A stretch of 64,000 nt of DNA from CAVPDA01 sp963702495 (GTDB lineage Bacteria > Pseudomonadota > Gammaproteobacteria > Burkholderiales > Rhodocyclaceae): the NCBI GenBank assembly GCA_963702495.1, contig CAVPDA010000003.1:248001-312000 (forward strand), written 5' to 3'. The translations under genes were made by a program, and so were the position numbers. The notes beneath the pieces are model-generated. The model was not told the DNA's origin. It ran no database searches and saw only the letters and a program-made list of their open reading frames with translations. Position 1 is the first letter of the stretch, and every line of letters starts with the position of its first letter. Below are positions 47,698 to 55,966 of this stretch, piece by piece.

Positions 47698-48765
47698 CTA
47701 GACCGATCGCGCTGGAGCGCCGATTTCGGCATCGATCGCCGCCACGATCTGCTTCATTGCCGTCGGCCAGTTCGTGTTGTCGATCGCGATCGCCTGATAT
47801 TCCTTGAATCTCCGCAGCTCTTCCGGCAGCGCCTCGGGCGGTGGCAGTTGCGCGCCGGCCACCAGTATCGGCAACAGGCGCTTGTCGCCGTCGAGGAGAC
47901 CGCGCAGTTCGCGCCGCACGATGTCGTTTGGATCGGACAGGCGCAGGCGGCCGCCCGCATCGGGCGCGAGCCAGTCGGGCCCGATGATGACGATGCCGAT
48001 CCTGCTGGCTGCCACGGCAGCGTCGATCGTCGCCAGCCACTCGGCGCTCGGTGGGATGCCGTGCAGATCCATGAAGATGCGCTGCCTGCCGAATTGATCG
48101 AGCAGATCGCCGTGGATCCGCCCGGCGGCGAGAGCCGTGTCGCTGCGCCGATACGAAACGAACACGTCGGCGGTTGCGGCGAGCGTTCCCAGCAGCAGTT
48201 TCGTGAGTGCGCCGGTATCGCTGATCCAGGGAATCGCCAGCCGCAGAAACTGGTTCTGGCTCAGGCCCGGCACCGGCGCCATGTCCCAGGTTCGCAGGAT
48301 GGCGTCGAAGACATGGCGCGACTCTCCGCCGACGAAGGGAATCGGCAGCACCGGTTTGCCGGCATCGATGAAGCGCTCGGCAATGCCGAGGGCGCCGCCG
48401 CGGCCGCCGATCATCACGGCGGCGCCGGCGAGCGTGATGGCGCGTTCGATCCACTCGCGCGTGCTGGTCAGGCGTTCGATGCAGGCCTGCGGCGCGGGAA
48501 AACCTTCGCCGGGCAGCCAGTAGCCGCGCAGCAGCTGCGGCAGCCAGAGCTGGCGGTACGCTTCCTGCGGCGCGCGTCCCAGTCGCCGGCACTCCGCCCA
48601 GAATGCCTCGCTCGCGACGCCGTCGACGCCGGGTGGATTGCCGCTGACCAGACCGAAGCCGGCCCGCGCCAGTGCCCTGCCAGCCATGTCCGCGGCGCGG
48701 CGGAAGGGCCGGTACCCTGGGAGCGGGAGCGCGAACGTCGTCCCGGTGACAAGAATGAACTTCAT
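47698..48765 (-). CDS. SLOG-TIR fusion protein
   Basis: A 355-residue two-domain protein. Residues 1-195 form a SLOG (LOG/DprA-like Rossmann) domain: FILVTGTTFALPLPG, GFGLVSGNPPGVDGVASEAF, VMIGGRGGALGIAERFIDAG and PFVGGES. Residues 200-330 form a TIR domain: VFVSYRRSD (201-209), IFMDLHGIPPSAEWLATID, RIGIVIIGPDWL, with E286 (IVRREL) a candidate catalytic glutamate, and RLLPILVAGAQLP. SLOG domains bind nucleotide-derived ligands and are paired with nucleotide-processing effectors in conflict systems; TIR domains cleave NAD or make cyclic ADP-ribose variants. A ligand-gated NADase is the natural inference. No partner gene is obvious. Confidence 0.82.
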   Translation of the reverse strand: MKFILVTGTTFALPLPGYRPFRRAADMAGRALARAGFGLVSGNPPGVDGVASEAFWAECRRLGRAPQEAYRQLWLPQLLRGYWLPGEGFPAPQACIERLTSTREWIERAITLAGAAVMIGGRGGALGIAERFIDAGKPVLPIPFVGGESRHVFDAILRTWDMAPVPGLSQNQFLRLAIPWISDTGALTKLLLGTLAATADVFVSYRRSDTALAAGRIHGDLLDQFGRQRIFMDLHGIPPSAEWLATIDAAVAASRIGIVIIGPDWLAPDAGGRLRLSDPNDIVRRELRGLLDGDKRLLPILVAGAQLPPPEALPEELRRFKEYQAIAIDNTNWPTAMKQIVAAIDAEIGAPARSV

Positions 48766-49150
48766 GAGGTAGGCGCGATTGTGGCATCTCGACGCGCCGC
48801 GGGGTGAGTCACTTACGCCGCTGCAGCGTTACCAGGTCGGAACGGCCCTCCGCAGCGATCCGGCGACTGAAGCGCAGGCGGACCTCCCGATGCCGCGCCA
48901 GCGCCAGGTCTGCACCGCTCGGCAACGGGCGATCGACCGGCCGAGAGGCAGTCTTCTCTTCGCCTCCTCTGCGGCTGACTCGAGACGTTCGACACGACCG
49001 ATGCCACACCGCCGCCTCGGTCAATGCGGATGTTCGGAACCTCTTGGGATAATACCTTCGGGCAGGCGGTTCGACGATCTTCCTTCAGGAATCGAGGAAA
49101 CACGTGGTCCCCTTTTCTCATGTCCCCTTTTCTCACCTGCGATGCCCTGA
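48766..49150. other. Spacer of 385 bp with a short tandem repeat
   Basis: No gene supported. TCCCCTTTTCTCA occurs twice in tandem, separated by TG, at about 49108-49136, downstream of the minus-strand Trp-rich gene. On the minus strand this reads as AAAAGGGGA repeats, a type often seen at mobile-element scars; its role is unknown. Confidence 0.4.
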
Positions 49151-49507
49151 TCAGAAACCCCAGGAGTCGATGTCGTCCCAGGAATCCATCCCGGCACCCC
49201 GCGCGCCGTAGCTGCCGCTCCATCGGTCGTAGCGGCCATTCCATTGGCTCGTAGTGTTGTCCCACGGGTTCATGCCGTCACCCCACGGATCCATGCTGCC
49301 CCATGGATCCTGCGTTCTGCCCCACGGGTTCATGCTGTTCAACGGATTCATCCCGCGGCCCCACCCGCTTGCGCCGCTGCCGTATCCAGGAAACTTGCCA
49401 CGCGAACCGCCACCCCAGAAACACCACGCTTGGACGTCACTTGCCGCCGGCACCAGCACCGCCGCTACCAACGCGGCGCTTGCCAACTGCTTCCTAATCT
49501 GCCGCAT
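49151..49507 (-). CDS. Secreted Trp/Gly-rich repeat protein (sulfur-globule-protein-like)
   Basis: A 118-residue protein. The signal peptide (KQLASAALVAAVLVPAA, cut about residue 27) is followed by low-complexity sequence rich in G, W, D, N, M and S with DPWG/NPWG-type repeats (MNPWGRTQDPWGSMDPWGDG, then MNPWDN). Envelope proteins of sulfur globules in sulfur-oxidising bacteria are small, exported and Gly/aromatic-rich in just this way. No sox or dsr genes are in the window, so the role is inference. It could equally be another low-complexity secreted protein. Confidence 0.6.
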   Translation of the reverse strand: MRQIRKQLASAALVAAVLVPAASDVQAWCFWGGGSRGKFPGYGSGASGWGRGMNPLNSMNPWGRTQDPWGSMDPWGDGMNPWDNTTSQWNGRYDRWSGSYGARGAGMDSWDDIDSWGF

Positions 49508-50112
49508 TGGAACCTCCCGATTTGATTGAGTTATTGTCAGGCAACGTTGCCGTTCATCGTGTGTGCCGGCGCCATTTCATGGTGTGGAGACTCGCCCCGA
49601 AACAAGAGGCAAATTCGATTTGAGTTCTCCGGATCCGTTCGTCGATCGCGCTGACCCCGCCGCGCAGCCCGCGGTGTCTGACGAGCGAGACGACATGAAC
49701 GCCATATTTGGCCTACACGAAGCCGGAGTCAAATGCCCACTTGCTACTTACGTCAGGACAAGATCATACGCGACATCGGCCGAGCCATCGTCCATTTCGT
49801 ATCTTGCGTTCATACCGGGCATTGACCCATGCAGCAAAGAATCGAGTCCATGAACGAGCGGTGCCAACCGTGTCGGGATTCCTGGGTATTCGTTGACCGT
49901 CAACTTTCGGGGCTTCTGACGGGAGGTCGGTCAACCGCTGCAGCGGACCGACGACCGCCAGACGACGGCCCAAATAAACGATAGGGATTGCGCTCGCCTG
50001 CGCACGACCTGGTGGCACCCTTTCTTGCAAGTCACGCGGATTGAGCCGAACCAGCCGCGGCAATCCGCGGCTGCGGCGGGTGAGATGCCGAACGGAATCC
50101 GGCTTGCCCTCA
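49508..50112. other. About 600 bp without a supportable gene
   Basis: Only short frames of biased composition were seen on either strand. The left edge holds the leader of the Trp-rich gene (GGGAGG before its ATG on the minus strand). Confidence 0.4.
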
Positions 50113-51004
50113 CTACCGTTGGCGCGTTGCATCAAAGAATTCCTTCAGCAGGACCTCTTCGAGCCCTGCGTTGTCTGCAGGACGAGCGGACAGCGTGATC
50201 TGGCGGCCCAGGCGCCGCGATTCCCAGAGGAAGTCCCCGGATGCATGCTCGCGAATGATCGCGATCATCTTGCGGACCACCGCGATACGAATGTCGCTGT
50301 CGTCGCCTTTGCGCACCTCGACCAACTGGTTTGTGTTGTGGCGGATATCCTTGTTCCAGCCGAAGAACATGAACTCGGCATCGCTATAGCCGATGCGCCT
50401 GATCTGGAAGATCCCGCCGCCGTCTGATGGATCGCCCCCGAAGGTTGAACGCGCGGCCCAGGCCGAGATTGGCGGCGACGATGCGGTTTGTGCGCGCCTT
50501 GTCATCCTCGAGCGCCGGCGTGACGGATTCGCTGCGGGCAGACGCGGCCGGCGCCGACTCAGCGCGCGCTCGGCGCTTCGCCTCAATGTAGGACGCCAGA
50601 TCGTCAACTGCAGGAGCGGCCGGGGATTGCGCTATCGGCGGCGACGCGGGGCTGTCGCTTGCGGGCCCCCGGCGCGCGATGACCGGTGGTGTGGGGGGCG
50701 GGCGCGCCGCCGCTCGTGGCGGACGTGCCCGGGGTAGGGGTGATGGCCGTGCCTGCAGTAGCGGCGCGGACGGTGACGCGGGCGGGGACCTCGAAGGCAT
50801 GCTTGCCTGAGGCACCAGTTGCACCGCCAGCGCAGCGCTTGGTTGGCCGCGTTCTGACTCATTCGGCGCCAGGAGGTGCATTTGCGGCAGCCAGTGCCAC
50901 AGCACGGCGCCGTGCAGCAGCAGCGACAGCGCAACCGCCACCCAGATGGTCGGTATGGTCACGCCGTCGCGCCTGCTGCGGGAACTGTGGCGCCAGTCGC
51001 TCAT
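50113..51004 (-). CDS. Proline-rich membrane-anchored protein, TonB-like layout (one apparent frameshift)
   Basis: About 296 residues once repaired. Residues 20-40 form a transmembrane segment (IPTIWVAVALSLLLHGAVLWHW), followed by an Ala/Pro-rich periplasmic stretch (about 65-140), as in TonB-type or TolA-type energy transducers. An extra base near 50445 separates AANLGLGRAF from GGGIFQIRRIGYSDAEFMFF, NTNQLVEVRKGDDSDIRIAV and DFLWESRRLGRQITLSARPAD. This C-terminal part occurs as a conserved betaproteobacterial domain of unknown role. It is not a classical TonB C-terminus. The start at 51004 was chosen because it gives the membrane anchor. Confidence 0.65.
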
Positions 51005-51373
51005 CGGTCGGTCGATGCGAGTGTCTCGGATCGCGGGAGGATAGGGATCAAACGGGCAACGTGAGTCGGTGCGTGGATCGCTTTTCGGCGTCGCCCCGTT
51101 CGCTCGTTGCTTTCTGACCGAGGCACAGATCCTGCAAGCGTTGGACCGCAACGGCAGCCGATCGCACGGCGCTGGTCAATGGGACTTTCCCATTGGGGTG
51201 AAGTTCCGGCGGGCGCAGCCCCCCTCGCCGCCTTGGAATCCGTCACGGGCACGGTGTTGACGAGATTCCCTTCTGATGCGGCGATCACCGGATTTCCGCT
51301 CGGACGCGTGCAGATCCTGACTGTCAGGCCGTGCCCGCCCCCAGCCGGTCTCATTATTCCCTGCTCACCGTGA

Positions 51374-51690
51374 TCAGTTCGAAAGCTTTCGCAGGTCCTT
51401 GATCAACAGGAACAGGTGATAGGCATCCGTGGCACCGGGATCGCAGTCGAAATGCTCGTAGAACCGCTTCGCGTCGTCGTCTTTGGCGTGGACATCACGG
51501 CTGGGATGCCGCCAATATCGGGGGCCTGCAGCGTCTGTCGGAGCGCATCGTGCAACAGGATCGCGCCGACATCCTATTCCCGAAACCAATACAAGCCCAC
51601 ACAAAGCCCCGCGCCAAACAGACACGCAGGGCTAGGAAGAGTGAAGCCGAGGGACTCGATGCCGTGCAGGTCGTCCACGGGAGATGCCTC
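51374..51690 (-). pseudogene. Remnant of a GNAT acetyltransferase (TacT-like) with an upstream small-protein fragment
   Basis: The minus strand encodes the C-terminal part of a GNAT enzyme: LHDALRQTLQAPDIGGIPAV, then, after a one-base shift, VHAKDDDAKRFYEHFDCDPG and AYHLFLLIKDLRKLS. That is the typical end of the tRNA-acetylating toxin family TacT. Directly upstream, a short frame (VDDLHGIESLGFTLPSPACLF) ends in a stop and looks like the start of a small membrane protein. The N-terminal GNAT half and any antitoxin are missing, so this is a decayed locus. Confidence 0.55.
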
Positions 51691-51904
51691 CAACAAACGC
51701 ACTTGGGTTTATCGTGATTCCCCATCACCACATGGTAGCCGCGAACCTCCGCTGCGCGGGGCGATCTTACGTGGCGGCTGACGTGGTCGGGAGCGCTCGG
51801 TGACGGTGCGGCTCCATCGGCCGCCGCTTGTTGTCGAACTGGAGGCCGCCATCGGGCGATAACCGGCAATACGATGGCCATCGTCCCTGACTGCAGGAAA
51901 ACGC

Positions 51905-52180
51905 TCAAGGCGTTGCGATCGACTTCCCGGCCCGGATCTCGCGGCACGGCCGCATCACCCAGGCGCCGTCCAGCGGTACCGGTGAACGCTTCAGCGAAAA
52001 CACATCATCCAAAGCCATGCGCAATTCGTTCTCGTCAACGGCGCCCTCCAGAACGCCGCGACGCGTTCCATCCGGACCAAAGACCGCCAGAATGCGGTCT
52101 TTGACCTGCCGTTCCTCGCCCTCTTGGCGGCGCTCGCCGTCCTGCTGGAAATCGAACATCTCCACGCCGTACGTGGTTGT
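51905..52180 (-). CDS. Possible small hypothetical protein
   Basis: A frame whose central segment (RILAVFGPDGTRRGVLEGAV then ENELRMALDDVFSLKR) has plausible protein composition, with an upstream charged stretch. No strong ribosome-binding site supports a particular start; an ATG at about 52154 is possible. Family unknown. It may equally be chance coding potential in high-GC DNA. Confidence 0.25.
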   Translation of the reverse strand, partial: TTTYGVEMFDFQQDGERRQEGEERQVKDRILAVFGPDGTRRGVLEGAVDENELRMALDDVFSLKRSPVPLDGAWVMRPCREIRAGKSIATP

Positions 52181-52394
52181 CCATGTAACCGGCATCGTTG
52201 GCGGACGGACGGATCGCAAGGAACGCATTGCACTGCAGCACTATGCAGGGCATTGACGCGCTATCGCGCTATCGTGTCCAATGGGCGCAGCGACACGCTT
52301 CAAGATGTGAGAACGATGGTCAATGCCCGTTGTTTCGTTCTTGATGTCGGGCCGTAGGGGGATTCTCCCGGACAACCTTCAACAGGAAACGACA

Positions 52395-52598
52395 ATGGCA
52401 ACTGGCAAGGTCAAGTGGTTCAATGATGCAAAGGGCTTCGGTTTCATTACGCCGGACGGCGGCGGCGAGGATCTGTTCGCGCACTTCTCCGCCATCCAGG
52501 CGGGCGGCTTCAAGTCGCTCAAGGAAGGGCAGACGGTGTCCTTCGACGTGACGACCGGCCCCAAGGGCAAGCAGGCGGCGAATATCAAGCCGGAGTAA
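52395..52598 (+). CDS. cspA: Cold-shock domain protein
   Basis: A 67-residue single OB-fold protein binding single-stranded RNA/DNA. RNP1 KGFGFI (13-18) and RNP2-like LFAHF (27-31) are intact; KVKWFND is the usual start. Members act as RNA chaperones after cold shock or in growth-phase control; which is true here cannot be told from sequence. AGGAAAC precedes the ATG. A hairpin at 52615-52640 follows the stop. Confidence 0.93.
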   Translation: MATGKVKWFNDAKGFGFITPDGGGEDLFAHFSAIQAGGFKSLKEGQTVSFDVTTGPKGKQAANIKPE

Positions 52599-52988
52599 GC
52601 CTCCCGCCAGACCCAGGAGCCCCGGCAACCCGTGGCTCCTGCATTTGCGCGCGGTGTAAGCTCGACATCCGGGAACAGACAGGCCACGCACCTGACCTGA
52701 AGATCAACACCCACAGGGTTCCGATCGGCAGCGGGAAGCCTGGCTGCCAGGTCCCGTTCGAGATCGTCGGTTGGCTCCCTTAACCAGGCCGGCACGCGCC
52801 CCGTCGCGTCCCGAGCGATTGCCGATTCGATGTCGCGCCGCGCTAAGCGGTGTGTTTCAAGGTGGCCGGGCCCGCAATCCGGTACGCAGTTTAGCGGATG
52901 CCGGCGGAGTTGGAACACACCGGGGACAGCATGGGAACGGCCGCAGCATTCGCGAATAATGACCCTTTGCAAGAGAGGGGGCACGATC
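52599..52988. other. Spacer of 390 bp
   Basis: Apart from the terminator hairpin, no gene or repeat is supported. The right end has GAGAGGGGG before the PilZ start. Confidence 0.4.
52615..52640 (+). terminator. Hairpin downstream of the cold-shock gene
   Basis: AGGAGCC and GGCTCCT form a perfect 7-bp stem with a 12-base loop, 17 bp after the stop codon. A short GCATTT follows rather than a long U-tract, so termination strength is uncertain. Confidence 0.45.
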
Positions 52989-53426
52989 ATGAGGGCCTCA
53001 GGAAGGACGCGGCGGTCGTACATGCGCCATCCGAGCGGGATTCCGATCGAGATCACCGCCGCAACCGGCGCCGATGCCGGGCGGCGCAGGCTCAGGGATG
53101 TCGGCCTCGGCGGGCTCGCCTGCGAATCGGCTCAACCGCTTCCGCCCGGAGCCATGGTGAGCGTGCGCATCCCCATTGTGTTCCCGCCGTTCGAGACGCG
53201 CGCCCGCGTCGTCTGGTGCCAGGGACGCGGCGCCGGCTACGAGCTCGGGATGCAGTTTGTCGCCCCCAGGGACGCCTACGCGGCACGCATGGTCGAGCAG
53301 ATCTGCCACATCGAGGACTACCGCAACCGTGTGCGCGAAATCGAAGGCCGCGCGCTCGACGAGGAGCAGGCCGCGCTGGAGTGGATCAGCAAATATGCGG
53401 ATGGATTTCCCGGCTCGCAGGCCTAG
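52989..53426 (+). CDS. PilZ-domain c-di-GMP receptor
   Basis: A 145-residue single-domain protein. The c-di-GMP motifs are RSYMR (RxxxR, 9-13) and DVGLGGLA, a variant of D/NxSxxG in which Ser is Gly. The PilZ barrel continues with VSVRIPIVFPPFETRARVVW and GYELGMQF, then a C-terminal helical tail (YAARMVEQICHIEDY). The Ser-to-Gly change could weaken binding. The ATG at 52989 is supported by GAGAGGGGG; the frame continues upstream without domain character. The window also has a diguanylate cyclase at 58875. Confidence 0.8.
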   Translation: MRASGRTRRSYMRHPSGIPIEITAATGADAGRRRLRDVGLGGLACESAQPLPPGAMVSVRIPIVFPPFETRARVVWCQGRGAGYELGMQFVAPRDAYAARMVEQICHIEDYRNRVREIEGRALDEEQAALEWISKYADGFPGSQA

Positions 53427-53744
53427 GGTTCGCCGCAGTCCCGAGGTCGGTCGCGCAAGCGCAGCAGCCGGTGCGACTGCCGCTCGTTGCGGTTCCTCGA
53501 TCTGCGAAGGGTGACCCACCAACGGTTGCTTGCGGCGGCTCCAGCTTCATCGCCGTCCGGCCGCTTTCGGGACTCCGGCCTTTGCCCGACATGGGTTCGC
53601 CGCTCCGGGTACGACCGCAACTGCCCGCAAGCAGCCCGAGCAACGACATCCACTGCAAGCCGATGACCTGAGGCGCGCTGCCCCGGGAGTGTGCGTTGAG
53701 TGCGACCCGAATCGATCCATCTTTTCCGTCACCGGGTACAGCGC
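53427..53744. other. Spacer of 318 bp
   Basis: No supportable gene; convergent with the DUF427 gene. No convincing hairpin was found. Confidence 0.35.
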
Positions 53745-54023
53745 TCACTTCACCACAACACCTCTCCAGAATGCGACGCGTCCAATGATCTGGCTCGCTG
53801 CCGGCTTCGGCTCCGGGTAGAACCAGCAGGCATCATGATTCTCTTGGCCGTCGACCACGATCGTGTAGTAGTGGGCTGTACCCTTCCACGGGCAAATCGT
53901 GGTCGTCGCGCTCGGAACAATGCAGTCGCGATCCAGCGCCGACTCGGGAAAGTAACTGTTGCCTTCCATCACGACGATGTCCTCACTCTCGGCGAGAATT
54001 CGTCCGTTCCAGCTTGCCTTCAT
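53745..54023 (-). CDS. DUF427-domain protein
   Basis: A 92-residue protein starting MKASWNGRILAESED, with VVMEGNSYFP, CPWKGTAHYYTIVVDGQ and the C-terminal ACWFYPEPKPAASQIIGRVAF. The CPWKG and W-Y-P segments are typical of DUF427, a small beta-rich fold of unknown function. A GGAGA lies 6 bp before the ATG. Its start is divergent from the aldo/keto reductase gene. Confidence 0.88.
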   Translation of the reverse strand: MKASWNGRILAESEDIVVMEGNSYFPESALDRDCIVPSATTTICPWKGTAHYYTIVVDGQENHDACWFYPEPKPAASQIIGRVAFWRGVVVK

Positions 54024-54351
54024 CACATCTCTCCTGAACGCAGTGGGCGTACCGGTGTCAACGGGTAGGTGGTTGCGACGGGCGCGGCCGCCCGAGGCGT
54101 AGGCCACGGCGTCGCGGATCCGCCCGTATGAGCGGCACGGCGCACCAACGGGAAGTCGCTCATTACCGAGGTCCAAGAGTGACCGTGTGCGCCCGCCCGG
54201 TCTTGGACAGCGTACCTCATTCATGTTCGCTGGCGCCCGCGCGGGTCCGATCGGGTTCCAGGTGCGACAGGCTCGGTGCTCCCGAAACGCGCCCTTGCCA
54301 ACGGGCGCGACTGACGCCAAGGCTAGGCTCTCCAACTGCCGGGAGTTTCAC
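54024..54351. promoter_or_regulatory. Divergent promoter region, DUF427 / aldo-keto reductase
   Basis: 328 bp separate the two divergent starts. The reductase ATG follows GGGAG. I could not pick unambiguous -35/-10 hexamers or an operator dyad. Confidence 0.35.
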
Positions 54352-55341
54352 ATGTTGACACGCAAGCTGGGCAGCTCCGGCCCGATGGTTTCGGCGATCG
54401 GATTGGGCTGCATGGGCATGTCCGAGTTCTACGGCCCCCACGACGACACCGAGTCGCTCGCCACCCTCGAATACGCCTTCGAGCGCGGCATCACCTTCTA
54501 CGACACGGCCGACACCTACGGACTGGGTCATAACGAAGAACTGCTGGCCCGACTTCTGGCCCGGCATCGCGACCACGTCGTGATCGCCACCAAGTTCGGC
54601 ATCGTGCGCCAGAAGGGACAATACGCGCGGCGGATCGATACCGGCCCGGCCTACGCCGCACAGGCCTGCGAGGCCTCGCTCAGGCGCCTGGGGATCGAGA
54701 CCATCGATCTGTACTACGCCCACCGCCTGAACCCGGCCACGCCCGTGGAGGAAACCATCGGCGCGCTGGCTGAACTGGTGCGGGCCGGCAAGATCCGGGA
54801 GATCGGACTGAGCGAGGTGTCCGCCGCCACGCTGCGGCGGGCACACGCCGTGCACCCCATCACCGCTGTGCAGTCCGAGTATTCGCTGTGGACGCGCGAT
54901 CCGGAAGACGGGGTGCTGGCGACCTGCCGTGAGTTGGGCGTGAGCTTCGTCCCCTACAGTCCGCTCGGCCGGGGCTTTCTCACCGGCGCAATCCGTTCCG
55001 TGGACAGCCTCGCCGAGGATGACTTCCGCCGCACGCTGCAGCCCCGCCTGCAGGGCGAAAACCTGGCGCAGAACCTGAGGCTGGTGGATGCCGTGCAGGC
55101 CATGGCGGACGAGAAAGGCTGCACGGCGGCGCAGCTCGCGCTCGCCTGGGTGCTGGCCCAGGGCGACGACATCATCCCCATCCCCGGCACGCGTCGCCAA
55201 AAGTACATCGACCAGAACATCGGCGCCCTGGCGGTCACCCTGACCGCAGCCGACCTGGCGCGGCTGGATCGGATCGCACCGCGCAACGCTGCCGCCGGCG
55301 AGCGCTACACGCCAGAAGGCATGAAAGGGCTCAACGCCTGA
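54352..55341 (+). CDS. Aldo/keto reductase
   Basis: A 329-residue NADPH-dependent oxidoreductase, TIM barrel, of the AKR13/YajO-like type. The catalytic tetrad is D51, Y56, K81 and H124 (DTADTYG, IATKFG, YYAHRL). The nucleotide site includes SPLGRGFLTG and the C-terminal PIPGTRRQKYIDQN. Related enzymes detoxify aldehydes or act on aromatic and pyridoxal substrates; the substrate here is unknown. Well-formed start. Confidence 0.92.
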   Translation: MLTRKLGSSGPMVSAIGLGCMGMSEFYGPHDDTESLATLEYAFERGITFYDTADTYGLGHNEELLARLLARHRDHVVIATKFGIVRQKGQYARRIDTGPAYAAQACEASLRRLGIETIDLYYAHRLNPATPVEETIGALAELVRAGKIREIGLSEVSAATLRRAHAVHPITAVQSEYSLWTRDPEDGVLATCRELGVSFVPYSPLGRGFLTGAIRSVDSLAEDDFRRTLQPRLQGENLAQNLRLVDAVQAMADEKGCTAAQLALAWVLAQGDDIIPIPGTRRQKYIDQNIGALAVTLTAADLARLDRIAPRNAAAGERYTPEGMKGLNA

Positions 55342-55350
55342 GCGGGCCAT

Positions 55351-55670
55351 TTACGATGCCACAACGGGCGTTGCCTTCTGGGACGACGCGAATAGCACGG
55401 CGTCGGTGATCGCGACCACATCGTGCTCTTCGCCGGGATGGGTGAACAGGTAATCCCTGTCTTCCAGGGGGATGCCGCCGATGCTCACCTTCCCCGTGAG
55501 GACCACAACCTCCTCCGTACCACGGTGCGCGTGCCGCGGAAAGCGCGATCCCTTCGCCAGGCGCACGAGCGACGAGCGGCCGCCTGTTCGTTGTTTCGGA
55601 AAAGACACCGTTCGATGCCGGTGTAGTCCGTCGGCGTCCATTCCCGCTCAATGGCTCTCTTGACCAGCAT
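55351..55670 (-). CDS. Cupin, ChrR-like (one apparent frameshift)
   Basis: About 107 residues once repaired. The start MLVKRAIEREWTPTDYTGIE is followed by a break near 55583 (one base missing) before the cupin core: SSLVRLAKGSRFPRHAHRGT, EEVVVLTGKVSIGGIPLEDR and YLFTHPGEEHDVVA. Two metal-binding motifs are visible (HAHxGTEE and HPGEEH). GAGGGGG precedes the ATG. It is convergent with the aldo/keto reductase gene, ending 9 bp after it. Function of stand-alone ChrR-type cupins is unknown. Confidence 0.7.
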
Positions 55671-55966
55671 ACGCACCCCCTCATCACATGGCGACGGGCA
55701 ACGCAGGACGCCGCCGGCCGCCATTTCCTCCCCCACGAAGCCCCGCAGAGAATGCGGCCCCAACGCGGGCAGGAACCACCAAGCCGGATGCCGTGAGAAA
55801 AGTACGGAAATCCACGCCGTGGGTATCGCGGGCCAATCGTGGAGTCCAACGGGCGCTATGGCGTGACCGCCTTGGCGCGGTCTGCCGGGCATCGGTCCTC
55901 CCGTCTGATCCTTGAGCCGGGTGGACGTATCATCCAGTTCGTTCAATGGCCCCCGGGAGCCCGTCC

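Larger units (their letters stand above)
51005..52394. other. About 1.4 kb of mostly non-coding DNA with gene remnants
   Basis: Holds an acetyltransferase remnant on the minus strand (listed) and a possible small gene at 51905-52180 (listed). The remainder gives only short open frames. The right end is the leader of the cold-shock gene. Confidence 0.4.
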
